DNA of 64,000 nucleotides, taken from positions 83,420 through 147,419 of the forward strand of contig QZLH01000101.1 in assembly GCA_003833135.1 (NCBI GenBank). Reading direction: 5' to 3'. Each line of letters opens with the position of its first letter. Positions within the stretch are counted from its first letter, which is position 1. The notes under the pieces were generated by a model. The model did no database searches and was not told the DNA's origin. It saw only the letters and a program-made list of their open reading frames with translations. The DNA comes from Oehlia diaphana. Lineage: Eukaryota > Glomeromycota > Glomeromycetes > Glomerales > Glomeraceae. Made by a program: the position numbers and the translations under genes. Below, one piece after another: positions 1 to 10,794 of this stretch.

Positions 1-180
1 TATGTTTTAATAAAATTCAAAAACTTTAAATTTTAATAAAATTTGAAAAACTTTAATTAAATTCGAAAACTTTAAAATTAATTAAATTTTAAAACAATAA
101 AATTTTAAACTTTAAGTAAAGTCAGAAAGTTTAACTTTTAGTAAAACTGCAAATTGTGATTGGTTGATTGATTATTTTTT
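1..180. other. AT-rich non-coding DNA
   Basis: Irregular AAAACTTTAAA / AAATTTTAA runs with no reading frame of note. I see nothing coding here. Confidence 0.6.
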
Positions 181-350
181 TGTAAAGTTTCTTCAGGATT
201 CTGCAATTTCGCAGATTACCGCAGAATTTTTTTTAATAAATCTGCAGAAACATGCAAAATTGCAAAATTTTGCAGAATTTTTTTAATAAATCTTCAGAAA
301 CCTGTAAAATTGCAGAATTTCGCAAATTTTGTGAAAAAATTCTGCAGTAA

Positions 351-472
351 TCTGTGAAATTGCAAAATTTGCAGAATTTTGCAGAATTGCGTCAAAAAAG
401 TGCAAAAAAAAATATGAGAACTGCAAATTTTACAGTTTTCCGCAATTCTGCACCCTAAAAAATTCCCTGATG
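351..472 (+). repeat. CTGCA-rich dispersed repeat, copy 1
   Basis: A stretch dominated by TGCAAAATTTGCAG-type palindromic words that ends in CCCTGATG. It aligns by eye over about 120 bases, same orientation, with 1464-1586, which ends in TCCTGATG. The surrounding 185-350 holds more of the same CTGCAGAAA / TTGCAGAAT words, so the full repeat probably starts near 185. No coding capacity is visible. Confidence 0.6.
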
Positions 473-659
473 TTTTGAAGGATACCTTCAAAATTCTGTC
501 CAGGAGGAGTCCAGAATGCCATATCCTACAAAATACAAAACAAAATGTTAAAAAGCATTTCATTAAATAAAAAAAAAACAAAAAAAGAATTTCGAAGTTT
601 ACCTTCAAAATTCGTCTAGAAATAACCGTCAAAAAAATTCGATAAAAAAAAAATTAAAA

Positions 660-1215
660 AAATTGGAACATTAATAAACATTCTGATAAAGAATTAAGAA
701 AATTGAAACATTTTTTAACGTTTTGATAAAAAAAAGTAAAAATTCAAAACGTTAAAAAATGTTTCGATATAAAGAAAAATTAAATCAAAACGTTAAAAAA
801 TATTTCGATAAATATATCAAAAAATTGGAATATTAATAAACGTTCTGATAAATTTTTTAAAATAAAATTTGAAGCATTAATAAACGTTTCGATATAAAAT
901 TTAAAAAATAAAAATAATCAAAACATTATTTAACATTTTGATAAAAAAATTTGTTAAAATCAAAACGTTTTTTAACGTTTTGATAAAAAATTAAAATAAA
1001 AAAAATGGAACGTTAAAAAACGTTCTGTTTAAAAGTTAAAATAAAATTGAAACGTTTATTAACATTTCGTTTAAAAATAAATTATGAAACATTAAAAAAT
1101 GTTTCGTTAAGAAATTAAGAATAATATATTGAAATGTTAACAAACGTTTTGATAAAAAATTAAAAATAAAAAAATGAAACGTTAAAAAACATTCTGTTTA
1201 AGTTAAAAAAAAAAG
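660..1215. repeat. Palindromic CGTT satellite array, about 13 units
   Basis: About thirteen degenerate units of roughly 36-49 bases. Each is built on an inverted repeat, consensus GAAACGTTAAAAAACGTTTC, followed by GATAAAAAATTAAAATAAAA-like filler. Units begin near 664, 703, 742, 785, 824, 868, 917, 958, 1003, 1044, 1080, 1127 and 1170. Every unit could fold as a short hairpin. Several units have CGTT changed to CATT or TGTT, that is CpG to TpG/CpA changes. The array sits between the two CTGCA-rich repeat copies. Confidence 0.75.
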
Positions 1216-1463
1216 TAAAATTTCAAAAAAAGAATTTTGAAATAATGTCTAAATTCGGCTAGTGACTGATCATCAGTGCAGTTCTTTTTTTCAATATACA
1301 GTATACCAAATTACCGAATTGCGAAGAACTGCTTCATAAAAAATTTTGCAATACTGCTATTTTGCAGAACTTCGCAAGTCTGCCATATTTTAAATTTCAA
1401 ATTTAATGAAATTCTGCAAAATTGCAGAATTTCACTGATTATATAAATAAAAATATTCAATTA

Positions 1464-1586
1464 TCTGTGAAGTTGCAAAATTTGTAAAACTTTACAGAAA
1501 TGCACAAAAAAATTACAAAAAAAAAAGCAAAAATCTGCTAATTTTACAGATCTCTGCAGTTCTGCATCCCAAAAACTTTCCTGATG
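1464..1586 (+). repeat. CTGCA-rich dispersed repeat, copy 2
   Basis: Second copy of the repeat at 351-472: same order of words (TCTGTGAAR, TGCAAAATTTG, CTGC..ATTTTACAG, TTCTGCA, CCTGATG) and same orientation. The upstream part (1310-1460) has more CTGCA words. It abuts the 3' end of the helicase-like pseudogene. Confidence 0.6.
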
Positions 1587-1590
1587 AGGT

Positions 1591-2640
1591 CTACGTCTTT
1601 CCATATTCTTCTACATGGCTAAAGTCATGCGTCTTTTTCACTGGATCAGATTTATCATGATATTTTTTAATTCGCAATTCTGGAAAATCGGTCTTAAGGG
1701 TGCGAATCACTCTTTGTATATCCTTTCTAAAATGGCAGATAAGTAATGCACTTTTCTGACTCTCAAAAAGCAATAAAGACATCTGTTTGGTCTAATCCCA
1801 AAGTTCGACTAATACTATTTCTTTATTAGGGGCTAAGCAGAATGTCTTACCTTTCTGGGGTCAGAAAGTGTTGTGAATAATAAAGAATAGTTTATCCTTA
1901 CAAAAGCTTTAATCCATTCAATATTAAGATCAGTGAGATCATTATCTATGATAATAATGCGTCTTACATCTTGAACTAATTTATATAACTTTTCTATCGA
2001 TTGTCCAACCTTACTTATCCATTGCTTTGCTTTTGGCAGCCAAATTACTCTACACCTGAGCAATTATAGATACTATTTCATCAAGCCATAAATCGTATTA
2101 GCTCAAATGACATTTATATTTTTTATTATATTTACAATTATTAGTAATACGATGTAAGCTCTCTATCTGACAAACTACTCTCTTATAATCAGGTGGATTT
2201 ATATTACCATCAATATTGCAATATGACTTAAAATTAAGTCTCGTAGTAACAGCGTTCAAATAAAAATGACACGTGGATAATACTAGCAAATTTACATCAT
2301 TAGGAATAGACAAATTTTCAAGAATATATATTTTTTCCGTTTCTCAAGATGACCTTATATAAATGTCGCCTTCATTGGGTATATATCTCTCCTCATATAT
2401 TTCTGTTGCTGTAAGAAGCTCATTATATTTGATCCAAGATGGGATTTTTACAAAGGCTTTAAGAAAACCTGGGTCTTTTACCTTGCAAGATATGGATGAT
2501 AAATTTTTATTTTCTTACTGGATTTTTTCTACGATAAATGGGTTACATTCAAAAACTTTTTTAGGTTCATCATTATTTTACTGGAAATATTTTACAATAA
2601 ATGTTCCACTGGTAACATATACACAGCCGAACCACTACTG
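1591..2640 (-). pseudogene. Broken helicase-like ORF (origin-binding-protein type)
   Basis: Read from 2640 down to 1591, protein-like sequence continues across at least three frames with stops between them. Blocks visible: FLKAFVKIPSWIKYNELLTA and YEERYIPNEGD (about 2500-2365); NDVNLLVLSTCHFYLNAVTT (2310-2240); WLDEIVSIIAQ, a DE-containing Walker B-like box (about 2090-2050); VRRIIIIDNDLTDLNIEWIK (about 1960-1915); SALLICHFRKDIQ and FPELRIKKYHDKSDPV (1760-1640). The order resembles the large herpes origin-binding-protein-like helicase ORFs that recur in Glomeromycotina genomes; this is recognition from memory, not a search. Stops and frameshifts make it non-functional. It lies downstream of primase-like fragments on the same strand, so both may derive from one element. 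It could instead be another transposon-encoded helicase. Confidence 0.5.
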
Positions 2641-2919
2641 ATCCTTAGCATGTATATATTTACATAGTGGATACTCTAGTGGGGCTTTCTGATTAAAATA
2701 TACACAGTTTTCTGAGTCCTTTTCTTCAATAGTCCAATCCCTAAAATAGTTAGAATGCTTTTGCAAAGCTAGATCCACGCAATTTTTGTAATACACCTTG
2801 ATTCACGATTATTCTTAGTGGATTGTTATTTTTTTCTGTGCTAAGTAATCAGAGTCTTACTTCAAACCTTAAGCTAGTAGGTGGGTAGTTGAACTCTAAT
2901 ATGATTGAGGCCATTTTAC

Positions 2920-3035
2920 CCATTATCTAGTGAGAATTGAAGAATGCGCTTCACATAACCTTTTTTTGCTGAACTGATAAGACAGAGGTTAAAATTCTGA
3001 CCAGGTAATTCTCAATCAATATACCGTATATAGCG
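2920..3035 (-). pseudogene. Primase-like fragment, downstream half
   Basis: Minus-strand frame with YIDxELPGQNFNL followed by SSAKKGYVKRILQFSLDNG; x is an internal TGA. The sequence stops looking coding just upstream, near 3035, where a block of repeat DNA begins. The matching upstream part appears at 4545-4850 on the same strand, so an ORF was probably split by inserted DNA. It resembles the primase region of the origin-binding-protein-like ORFs mentioned for 1591-2640. The family call is from memory and moderate. Confidence 0.4.
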
Positions 3036-3079
3036 GACCACAGTATCCCAGGTATCTTGTAAAATCAGGAGTTTGACCC

Positions 3080-3320
3080 TGTACTTTCGGGTACTAAACA
3101 AAGCCTAAAAATTCCGGCTTTTGCAAATATTTCACGATCTACCAGTCCAATTTGAACAATCTTTTTTTATTTTGAAGAGCTCAATGAAAGCTATCAAACA
3201 AAAAAAGATGGCTCATATCTGATCACTGGATCACAAGATAATTGTAAAATATCCCCTGGGGTACTATACAATTTTATGAAATTTTTCAAGGGAGGTACTA
3301 TACATAGGGGGGTACTATAG
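3080..3320. mobile_element. MITE-like hairpin element
   Basis: Core of inverted arms: GATCTACCAGTCCAATTTG at 3135 onward pairs imperfectly with the reverse complement of CTGATCACTGGATCACAAG near 3219-3238, separated by two oppositely placed poly-T/poly-A runs. The same core, diverged, is in the 29516-29786 element. GGTACTATA is repeated at about 3258, 3295 and 3311, but I cannot fix exact ends or a target duplication. Confidence 0.45.
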
Positions 3321-3619
3321 CCCGTAATATATAGTACTTACCAAATTTCTCCTTGATTAAGGTACAAACTTTAACAAAAAGAATGGCGGTCAGTTTTTTT
3401 GATATCACAAATACAATTTATAGTAAAATGTGAAATATTTTTTATTTTCTGAAAGAGAAGCAGAAAATACATATATTTCATAATTTAACCAATATTTGAT
3501 ATGATCATTTTCTGTATCAATAAATGCTTCAATTTAGTATTGTGTACTATTTACACTCTTAATAGCGTTCTTGTATTATATTATTTTAATATTCTTTACT
3601 AAAAATGGTCAATTTTTTG

Positions 3620-3925
3620 AAATGATTTTGTAATAATTTTAACATACTACAAAAATACATTTAATACATCAAAATGGTTTTGTTATACTTTTGTTATTAT
3701 TTTGTAATTATATTGTATCTAGATTTATAAAAATAACTCAAAATAATATCACAATAATTTTTTAATGTATTTGCTATTATTTTATTATTACAATATAATT
3801 AACTTTGATATTATTTTAATATATTAATCTTAAAAATACTTTAAAAATATATTGATATATTTTAAAAATTTTACAAAATAATTGCACAATTGTTTTGAAA
3901 GCCATTGTATCTAGGTCTATAAAAA
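3620..3925 (+). repeat. Dispersed AT-rich repeat, copy A
   Basis: Contains ATTGTATCTAGATTTATAAA near 3711 and CATTGTATCTAGGTCTATAA near 3904. Nearly the whole stretch reappears in inverse orientation at 62385-62650, sharing TTACAAAATAATTGCACAA and TAATACATT blocks. It falls inside the region separating the two primase-like fragments. Confidence 0.65.
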
Positions 3926-4544
3926 TATTTCAAAAAATTGGCTATTTTTAGTAAAGTTCTTCGCTATTCAGAGGTCAAATTGAGACAAAATTACTACCAT
4001 TGAATTCCTCTTGAATTTGTGATTCGAATGGTGGTCTTAAAATTCCTGTGTGGTATCTGTATAATGTGATAGTTCAAGTATAATAGTGAGTATGATGAAT
4101 TATTATGTTACATAAAGATAATCATTTTCCAAAAGTAATATAAAAGCTCAATAATATAATAATAGACCATTATTTAAATCTCATAATTAAAAGGAATCTC
4201 ATAATTGTAATTTTATTTCAATACAAGCTTTGGTTGATGAGAAAATGAAATTTAAACTTTTTATTGCAAACTTTCATATTAAATTCAATTTTAATGTAAA
4301 AATTATCAGTAGTATTCCTCTGTGATAATGTAATATAACAAAATGTAATTATAATATTAGACAGTTAAAAGTAAGTAGTTTTTTTTTAAAAAAAAAATTG
4401 GAATTTATTATTATATAAGATTTTGTGCATTTTAAAAAAATTCATAGCAAATTATTATTCTTTGATTTCTATTAAATTTATAACTTCTTTATTTTTTAGA
4501 AGGTAAAATAGGTGTAAAAATAATAATAAAATTTTCAATTTTTT

Positions 4545-4850
4545 TTATTGCTTTTTAAAATAGTATTCTAAAAATCCATTGGGCATTACAAGTTTTAATT
4601 TAAATAGGAAAATTCTGATTTCATATCCAAAATAACAAATGATATTTGCACCGCTATTCTTTTCATCAGGAACTGTATATATTAATTTTGTGAATGCTTT
4701 AAGTTTATTATGATCAATAAGTAGAACTGGTGCATATAAAATATGATAACTACATTTACAAGAATCTGAAGACGTAGCAATTACTAATTCTTTAAGAATA
4801 TCTTTCCAACTGCAGTCACAAATTCGATACAAGGCTCTTATAAAAGAGTA
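4545..4850 (-). pseudogene. Primase-like (AEP, SxH motif) fragment
   Basis: An open minus-strand segment reads LYRICDCSWKDILKEL, then CKCSYHILYAPVLLIDHNKL and KAFTKLIYTVPDEK, then a less convincing tail to a stop at 4545-4547. CSYHILYAP with the following LLIDH resembles the SxH and neighbouring hD motifs of archaeo-eukaryotic primases, as in herpes/pox-type primases. The 5' part, including the DxD motif, is not visible, and the expected continuation is found at 2920-3035 rather than here. I read it as the upstream half of a disrupted primase-helicase ORF. A short unrelated ORF cannot be excluded. Confidence 0.4.
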
Positions 4851-6195
4851 ACAGATTTGAATAAATACTTTCTGTCCCTTAACACTACAATTTATGATTA
4901 GGGTTAAATTTTAGTTAGACTTCATTTTCCCAGATTTTTTCATATAGCAAAAAAAACTTTAAAATATATTTAGTTGCCTTTCTATTAAAAACTTTTGGTT
5001 AGAATATGAATAGCTTAAATCATTAAATGAATCTCTTCTAGAGTATTATAAAAATAGTATGCTACAATGGATTGCTGAATTATGGCATCAGCATTATAAA
5101 CATTTCATATCTTTTATGTCTTTGGCACTTATAAAGGTAATTTGATATAGTATAAAATCATAATATCTTAGAAAGGATTTATATGCGATAATAAAGCTTA
5201 GGAATATATGATCTTAATTTTATTTGCAATACTTAGCCATTCATGATCAGAACGGCTACCTGTTCTTAGTAATAATGAGAAAAATGCCTAATAAAAGTCT
5301 TAAAATATATAGAATCTTTAATAAAACTAATTTTTTTGCAAAAATTTTTAATAGCTTTATTAAATTTTAAGTAAAGATTTAAGTATTCTTTATTTTATTA
5401 AATTTATAAAGAATCCTATATATTTATAAAAAGTTGCAGTTTTAGATAGCCAAAATAAATACAAAAGATATAAAACTAAACAAATAATATAAATAAAATA
5501 AATAAAAATTTTATTTAGCTGTTTAAGTATATTTATGATTGCTCTGGCATACATTATGGTGATTTTGACCAGAATTATAATTACTTTAGCCAGAATTAAA
5601 TTTAAAAATGGTTGTTTAATTTTGAAATGATATAGTATTTAAATTGCTAAAAATGAAATTTTATTTTTTAAAAAATTAAAATTCATTTAATAGTTATATA
5701 TAAAAGTTTATATGTATAAAGGTTATTCAATAGTTTATTTTATTAGAATACATAATAAGATATTGTGTACTACTTTTAATACTATAAAATATTATTATGT
5801 AATTATTATAGTATATAATATAATTAAGAATAATAATGTATTAGGTAATAAATAAATTATTATTGGCTATTACTATTTTTTTATTAAACAATTTAATTTA
5901 ATATTTAAATTTAGTTAAATAAAATCCAAATTTTTTAGTAAAAATTTAATTACAAAGAAAATCTAATGATTTTTGATTTAATTTCTTTAATTTATTGATC
6001 AAATAACTTAAAATGACATTTAATAATATAAAATGATAATCTGTTTACGGTGGTTAAAAAAACTTGGATAGCCAGAACAATATTATTACTATATGATGGA
6101 TGGGAAGTTGGGAACCTAAATGTTAGACTTAATGTACCATTAAAAGTGGTTTATTGATTTCTTTATACGTAAAAAAAGCAAATGATTACGTAGGT
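4850..6195. other. AT-rich intergenic DNA with one inverted repeat
   Basis: No convincing gene. A plus-strand stretch at about 5022-5125 can be read as EYYKNSMLQWIAELWHQHYK, protein-like but isolated. The only structured part is the inverted repeat at 5303-5432. Confidence 0.5.
5303..5432. repeat. Inverted-repeat element, about 130 bp
   Basis: The left arm AATATATAGAATCTTTAATA and the reverse complement of the right arm AATATATAGGATTCTTTATA match with few differences. MITE-like size, ends approximate, no target duplication recognised. Confidence 0.4.
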
Positions 6196-6197
6196 AT

Positions 6198-6506
6198 CAG
6201 AAGATAGTAATTCCGTATGGTCCTACTGGAAAAATGGTGACCCCTCCAGGCTTCCGACCAATTTTTAAATATCATTGTGCGGAACATCATGTCGCTTCTC
6301 TGGACCTTCCACCCATTCGTGATGTTAACAGACGAAGAGAAAATCACGTATCTTTTGAAAAGTCAGAAACAGCTAGCGAAGATGATGAAACCGATGAAAT
6401 CTCGAACTGTGAATCTAACGTGGACATACTCTTAAGAAAAAGAGAAGATAATGAGGCATATGATCGGTATCTCCATCTGTTGCAGAGTATCACAAACATG
6501 GGATAG
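6198..6506 (+). CDS. Possible coding exon, unknown product
   Basis: Base composition is clearly less AT-rich than the surroundings. A frame runs from a possible acceptor (TATCAG, 6192-6197) through IPYGPTGKMVTPPGFRPIFK, an acidic stretch SETASEDDETDEI and a run of charged residues ending ..LLQSITNMG before a TAG at 6504-6506. The same frame continues beyond the stop (KKQRHLGNKIECGNNADIAM) to a TGA at about 6652-6654. This suggests either a pseudogene or an intron I cannot place. The antisense strand of 6344-6847 is also open for 167 codons, so strand is uncertain. I recognise no family. Confidence 0.25.
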   Translation, partial: QKIVIPYGPTGKMVTPPGFRPIFKYHCAEHHVASLDLPPIRDVNRRRENHVSFEKSETASEDDETDEISNCESNVDILLRKREDNEAYDRYLHLLQSITNMG

Positions 6507-6899
6507 AATAAGAAGCAACGGCATCTTGGCAACAAAATTGAGTGTGGAAACAATGCAGATATTGCAATGGGCTTCGGAAATTGCTCTAACTCCAGAACAA
6601 TCCATAAATTGCAAGCATCCTTTGGGGAATTGTGCAGAATCGGTACCATGTGAGCATCATGTGGTCGAGCACCTGTCATCTTGTTCACGTGCACCCTTGC
6701 CCGACGAACAATAAATAAGTTTGCATGGTTTGTAGAGAATGACGGAGTTTTATATGAGATACGTATAAAAATATTATGGCAATTATGTGCATTTGCTATT
6801 AATTTACTTAATTTTGCACTTATTTTATTCCAGATGTATGACACCAAAGAAACAAGCCTGAAGGAATAATAAAACCAGCGAAATAATAATTAATATGAT

Positions 6900-8316
6900 A
6901 AAAGTAAAACTTGTGAATTTTCGTTATACTGCAAAAGCGATCAGCGTTACAACGTGATTACCTTGCAAGTTTCCATTTTTTATACAGCTTAATTCAAATT
7001 ATAAAAGTAAAAAAATGATGATGAAAAAGAATTCAATAAATTTTAATAGTAAGTTATTGTTGATTAAAGCAAGTATTGATGCAGGAATAAAAATGATTAC
7101 CCCAAAAATGCAACATTTAGACTTTACGAAGAATAAAGGCTTCTAAGATTGAACCGAATAAAAGATCTTTTTTTCATTAAAATAAAAATAAAAAGTATAT
7201 ATCATACTTTTTCGATCTATTTCGTCAAATAACGCAATTTCAACAAAATAAACAAGATTATAACGAATCATTTATTATCACGTTACCAAATTTATTATTA
7301 ATCACTAAATTCGTTATCAATGGCGGGCAGGAAAGTGTACTCGTTGATTTTCTCCAACATTCTTAAAATCAATCGATTTTTCTTATAAAATGCACTTGGC
7401 TGTGCTCTTCTTTTCCTTCCACTTGTTGTCGTTTTTATATTTAATTTTAAAACCTCGATGGCGCAGATACTGCGCATCTTAAGAAATGAATTCTTACGCT
7501 CAAATTTAGATTAGTACCAAACAAACGAACGAATAAAATCACATTAAATCTTACTTGATTAATCTAAAAATAAATAATGGTTTCATTTTAAATAAAGAAA
7601 AAAAAATTTTATTTCTAAAAATAAACACGAAAAAAGTGCAAAAAGGGCGAAATCACAAGTCACAACATTCAAATTGATCAAAGGCTGAATAAATTACCTT
7701 AAACTATAATCGATTTTTTTATTTCAAGGTAAAATTCGCGTGAAACAGATGGAAAACTTTATCGAAAAAATGAGCAACATAGGACCCTCAATATAGACAA
7801 TTTAGGTAATATGGTTTAGCGCGTCATCAAACTTTACAACAATCGCGTTTCAATAATATTATCTAGATGATTGCGTTATTGCGTTATTTAAACGCCGAGA
7901 TAAAATCTCTCTTAAAACAGAACTTACAATAAAAAGTTAATTTTGGAAATTTGCAAAATTGGATCAACAAATAATTTTTAACGGTGAGTTTCTTTTTTTA
8001 GCTTAATTTTCCCGAATTCTTAAACCGCTTTGAAGGACTATTTTAACTATTTTTCACGTGTAGTGTGCGAAAATTAAGAAACCTTCCACACTTTTCGATA
8101 AAAAAAAATTCGTATATATATATATTAGCTTATTTAACTAAAACTATAAATTATAAAAAAAACATTTTTATTTTCCTATTCACATATTTTAATTCTTAAT
8201 TCTCAAGAAAATTCTCAAGAAAAATTTTTTCTTTTGTAAAATATTTTCTTTTTTATAAAAAAAAATATTTTATATATATATAAAATTCAAAGATTGGAAG
8301 TTGATTAATATTTAAA
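6900..8316. other. Intergenic DNA, nothing recognised
   Basis: Mixed AT-rich sequence downstream of the first F-box gene. Some less AT-rich patches (7300-7500) have no sustained frame. Confidence 0.5.
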
Positions 8317-9147
8317 TTAACAATTCCTCTGTTTCTTATACATTTCATTCCATTGCTTTTGATCCTCGAAATAATATTGAGATACTTCTGCCATATATTT
8401 TTTGTGTTGTTCTTTTTTCTTCAATAACCAGTTCTTACGATCTTTTCCTTTCAATAAAGAGTATTCTTTGGTTGTTGATTTTATGTTATCAATCCAATAA
8501 TATCGATGAACAGGAACTGCAAAGGCACCTCCCCTAATCCAAACGCATGGTAATGTATCTATTACATCAACAGGTATTCCCGCAGATTTTTCGAGGTCCT
8601 CATGACTAATAACAATTGATATATTATTATTTTAATCATTTTTGTTTAAAACATAACAATTCCGTGTAAAAGAAAAAAAAACCACTTACGTTTTTGTTCT
8701 CTTGAGCAAACACTTATCGCAACAACGAACTCTAAATTCCCAATATAATCTTGAAGACCCCGGATCACTATTTCCACAAAATTCACAGCTTTTATCATAA
8801 ATTAATATTTTTATATAATTTTTTTCGTCCATTCCTTGAGGTGGGGGTAATTGTGGGTAAGTTAAAAATTTCATTCTTGAGGTACGCCAAATGTTTTGAT
8901 ATGTAGTTGATGAAGGTGTACACAAAAAATTTCGATATTGTTTACAAACTCTTGATAATTTGAAAATATCGATTGGTGTTAAATATTCGCATATTTTGGA
9001 AAAAATCTCCGGTGATGAAGTAACAAATGACATGGTTGAAGAAGATGATGGTGATTTTTGTTGATTATTTGATGGTGATGTCGGTAACAAAGTTCCAATT
9101 GATTTTGTTGGAAGAATGATTGCTGGATTTGTCATAGTAAGACTCAT
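8317..9147 (-). CDS. F-box protein with Cys pairs (248 aa)
   Basis: Two exons, 9147-8690 and 8605-8317, with an 84-bp intron (donor GTAAGT, acceptor TTATTAG); 747 coding bases, in frame. Start ATG at 9147 (MSLTMTNPA). After a Ser-rich leader (to about residue 40), residues about 43-80 form an F-box: SSPEIFSKICEYLTPIDIFK, then LSRVCKQYRNFLC. Next come IWRTSRMKFLTYPQLPPPQ, a GMDEKNYI motif, and two Cys pairs, CEFCG and CCDKC, which may bind metal. The C-terminal exon is charged (LLKGKDRKNWLLKKKEQHKK). F-box proteins recruit substrates to SCF ubiquitin ligases through Skp1; the substrate is unknown. The gene at 18448-19512 is a paralogue with the same F-box/GMDE/Cys layout and intron site, but an unrelated-looking longer second exon. 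F-box assignment is good; function beyond that is inference. Confidence 0.85.
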
Positions 9148-9149
9148 AT

Positions 9150-10301
9150 TCAATTAAAGTTCGTTAAAAGATTTTTTTTATTTTTTATTTTTTTATTTTT
9201 CCTTTGAACGAAGTGACTAAGATGAATTTTTTTTTTTTTATGTCTTAAAGAAAAAAAAGGAATTAAAGGAATTATCTAAAAGGAATTATCGGGTTTTACA
9301 AGATCTGAATATATGTTATATAATATATTTTCTTAAAGAAAGGTTAGATTCTTTTTCCTTTCAAGAGAATTCAAGAAAAATTAATTCTAGAGAGATTTGA
9401 GATTTTTTCACAAGATCAAGAAAAAAATTGAATATCAAAAAAATTAAAATTGTATATATTTTTCTTAAAAATTTTTTTTTTAGATGAGGAGAATATTGTG
9501 TTATAAAGATGAAGTCATTTATGCAAGGATGAGGGAAATATTTTCAAACATCAAAACAAAGTTTACCAATACCAAGTACTAAAATATTAAAAAATTTTTA
9601 CGCAAGTAGGAGTTTTCCTTAGTCGATCCAGAAAAAAAAAAAGGTTCCAGCCAAGATATTTATATTTTTAAATTCTGCAAGGAGGCTTTTCTTTTTTAAA
9701 AATAAAAAAAGTAAAATAAAAATAAGTGGGAGAAATTTTAATGTTATTGATAAGGAAATGATTTGAGGAAAAGATATATATATCTTTTTTTTTTTTGGAA
9801 ACAATCAATTTCTTTTTTAATTTCTCTGTTAAAAGAAGAAGAAAAAAAAAGATATGGCTTAATGGCTTGACCCTTATTTAGTGATGGAGGATTTGCTGAT
9901 TTTGGCTTTTTTTTTTGTGGGCGTTTTACAGTAAGCAAAAAAAACTTGTATCTTTTTAATTATTTTATGATATTACATAATTCATCGCGACATGTACTTC
10001 TGATCATGCAGGTTTAACTATTTGAAAAAATAACCTTGTTCGATTACAGGATGCCGATAACGAACACATGTAATAGCTATTGGTTTAAGTGATTCTTTTG
10101 CATAACTTACCGTTAAATAATAACGTTACAAGTTTTGAGGCTAACCGAATTAATAGGAAGTAACTTTTTAATTCTTTCTGGTATATTTAATATTTTCTTT
10201 TTTTTTTAAAAAAAAAAAATAATAATTTTTTCTAAAAATGAATGATAAAAATTCCGATACTTTAAATAATTTTTAATTAATTAATTTCTTTTTTTTTTTA
10301 G

Positions 10302-10334
<33 letters not shown>

Positions 10335-10347
10335 TTTTTTATGTTTA

Positions 10348-10389
<42 letters not shown>

Positions 10390-10460
10390 TTTTTTTTAAA
10401 AATGAATGATAAAAATTCCGATACTTTAAATAATTTTTAATTAATTAATTTTTTTTTTTT

Positions 10461-10492
<32 letters not shown>

Positions 10493-10494
10493 GA
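9150..10494. other. Intergenic DNA upstream of F-box gene, homopolymer-rich
   Basis: Poly-T/poly-A runs grow denser toward the gap. No gene is seen. The promoter of the minus-strand F-box gene should lie at about 9150-9300, but no specific box stands out. Confidence 0.5.
10225..10470 (+). repeat. Tandem duplication beside assembly gap
   Basis: The segment AATGAATGATAAAAATTCCG with its flank (about 10236-10300) is repeated almost exactly at about 10402-10462, each copy followed by poly-T, immediately before the N run. It may be real or an artefact of homopolymer-rich assembly. Confidence 0.6.
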
Positions 10495-10794
10495 NNNNNN
10501 NNNNNNNNNNNNNNNNNNNNNNNNNNNNNNNNNNNNNNNNNNNNNNNNNNNNNNNNNNNNNNNNNNNNNNNNNNNNNNNNNNNNNNNNNNNNNNNNNNNN
10601 NNNNNNNNNNNNNNNNNNNNNNNNNNNNNNNNNNNNNNNNNNNNNNNNNNNNNNNNNNNNNNNNNNNNNNNNNNNNNNNNNNNNNNNNNNNNNNNNNNNN
10701 NNNNNNNNNNNNNNNNNNNNNNNNNNNNNNNNNNNNNNNNNNNNNNNNNNNNNNNNNNNNNNNNNNNNNNNNNNNNNNNNNNNNNNNNNNNNNN
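10495..10794. other. Assembly gap (300 N)
   Basis: Unsequenced bases. The predicted open frame across it is meaningless. Confidence 1.

Noticed and set aside
2363..2641. 92-codon plus-strand frame
   Set aside because: The minus strand of the same bases carries more convincing protein blocks belonging to the helicase-like relic.
6344..6847. 167-codon minus-strand frame
   Set aside because: It overlaps the plus-strand possible exon and has no domain; neither strand is convincing, so I kept only the plus-strand exon at low confidence.
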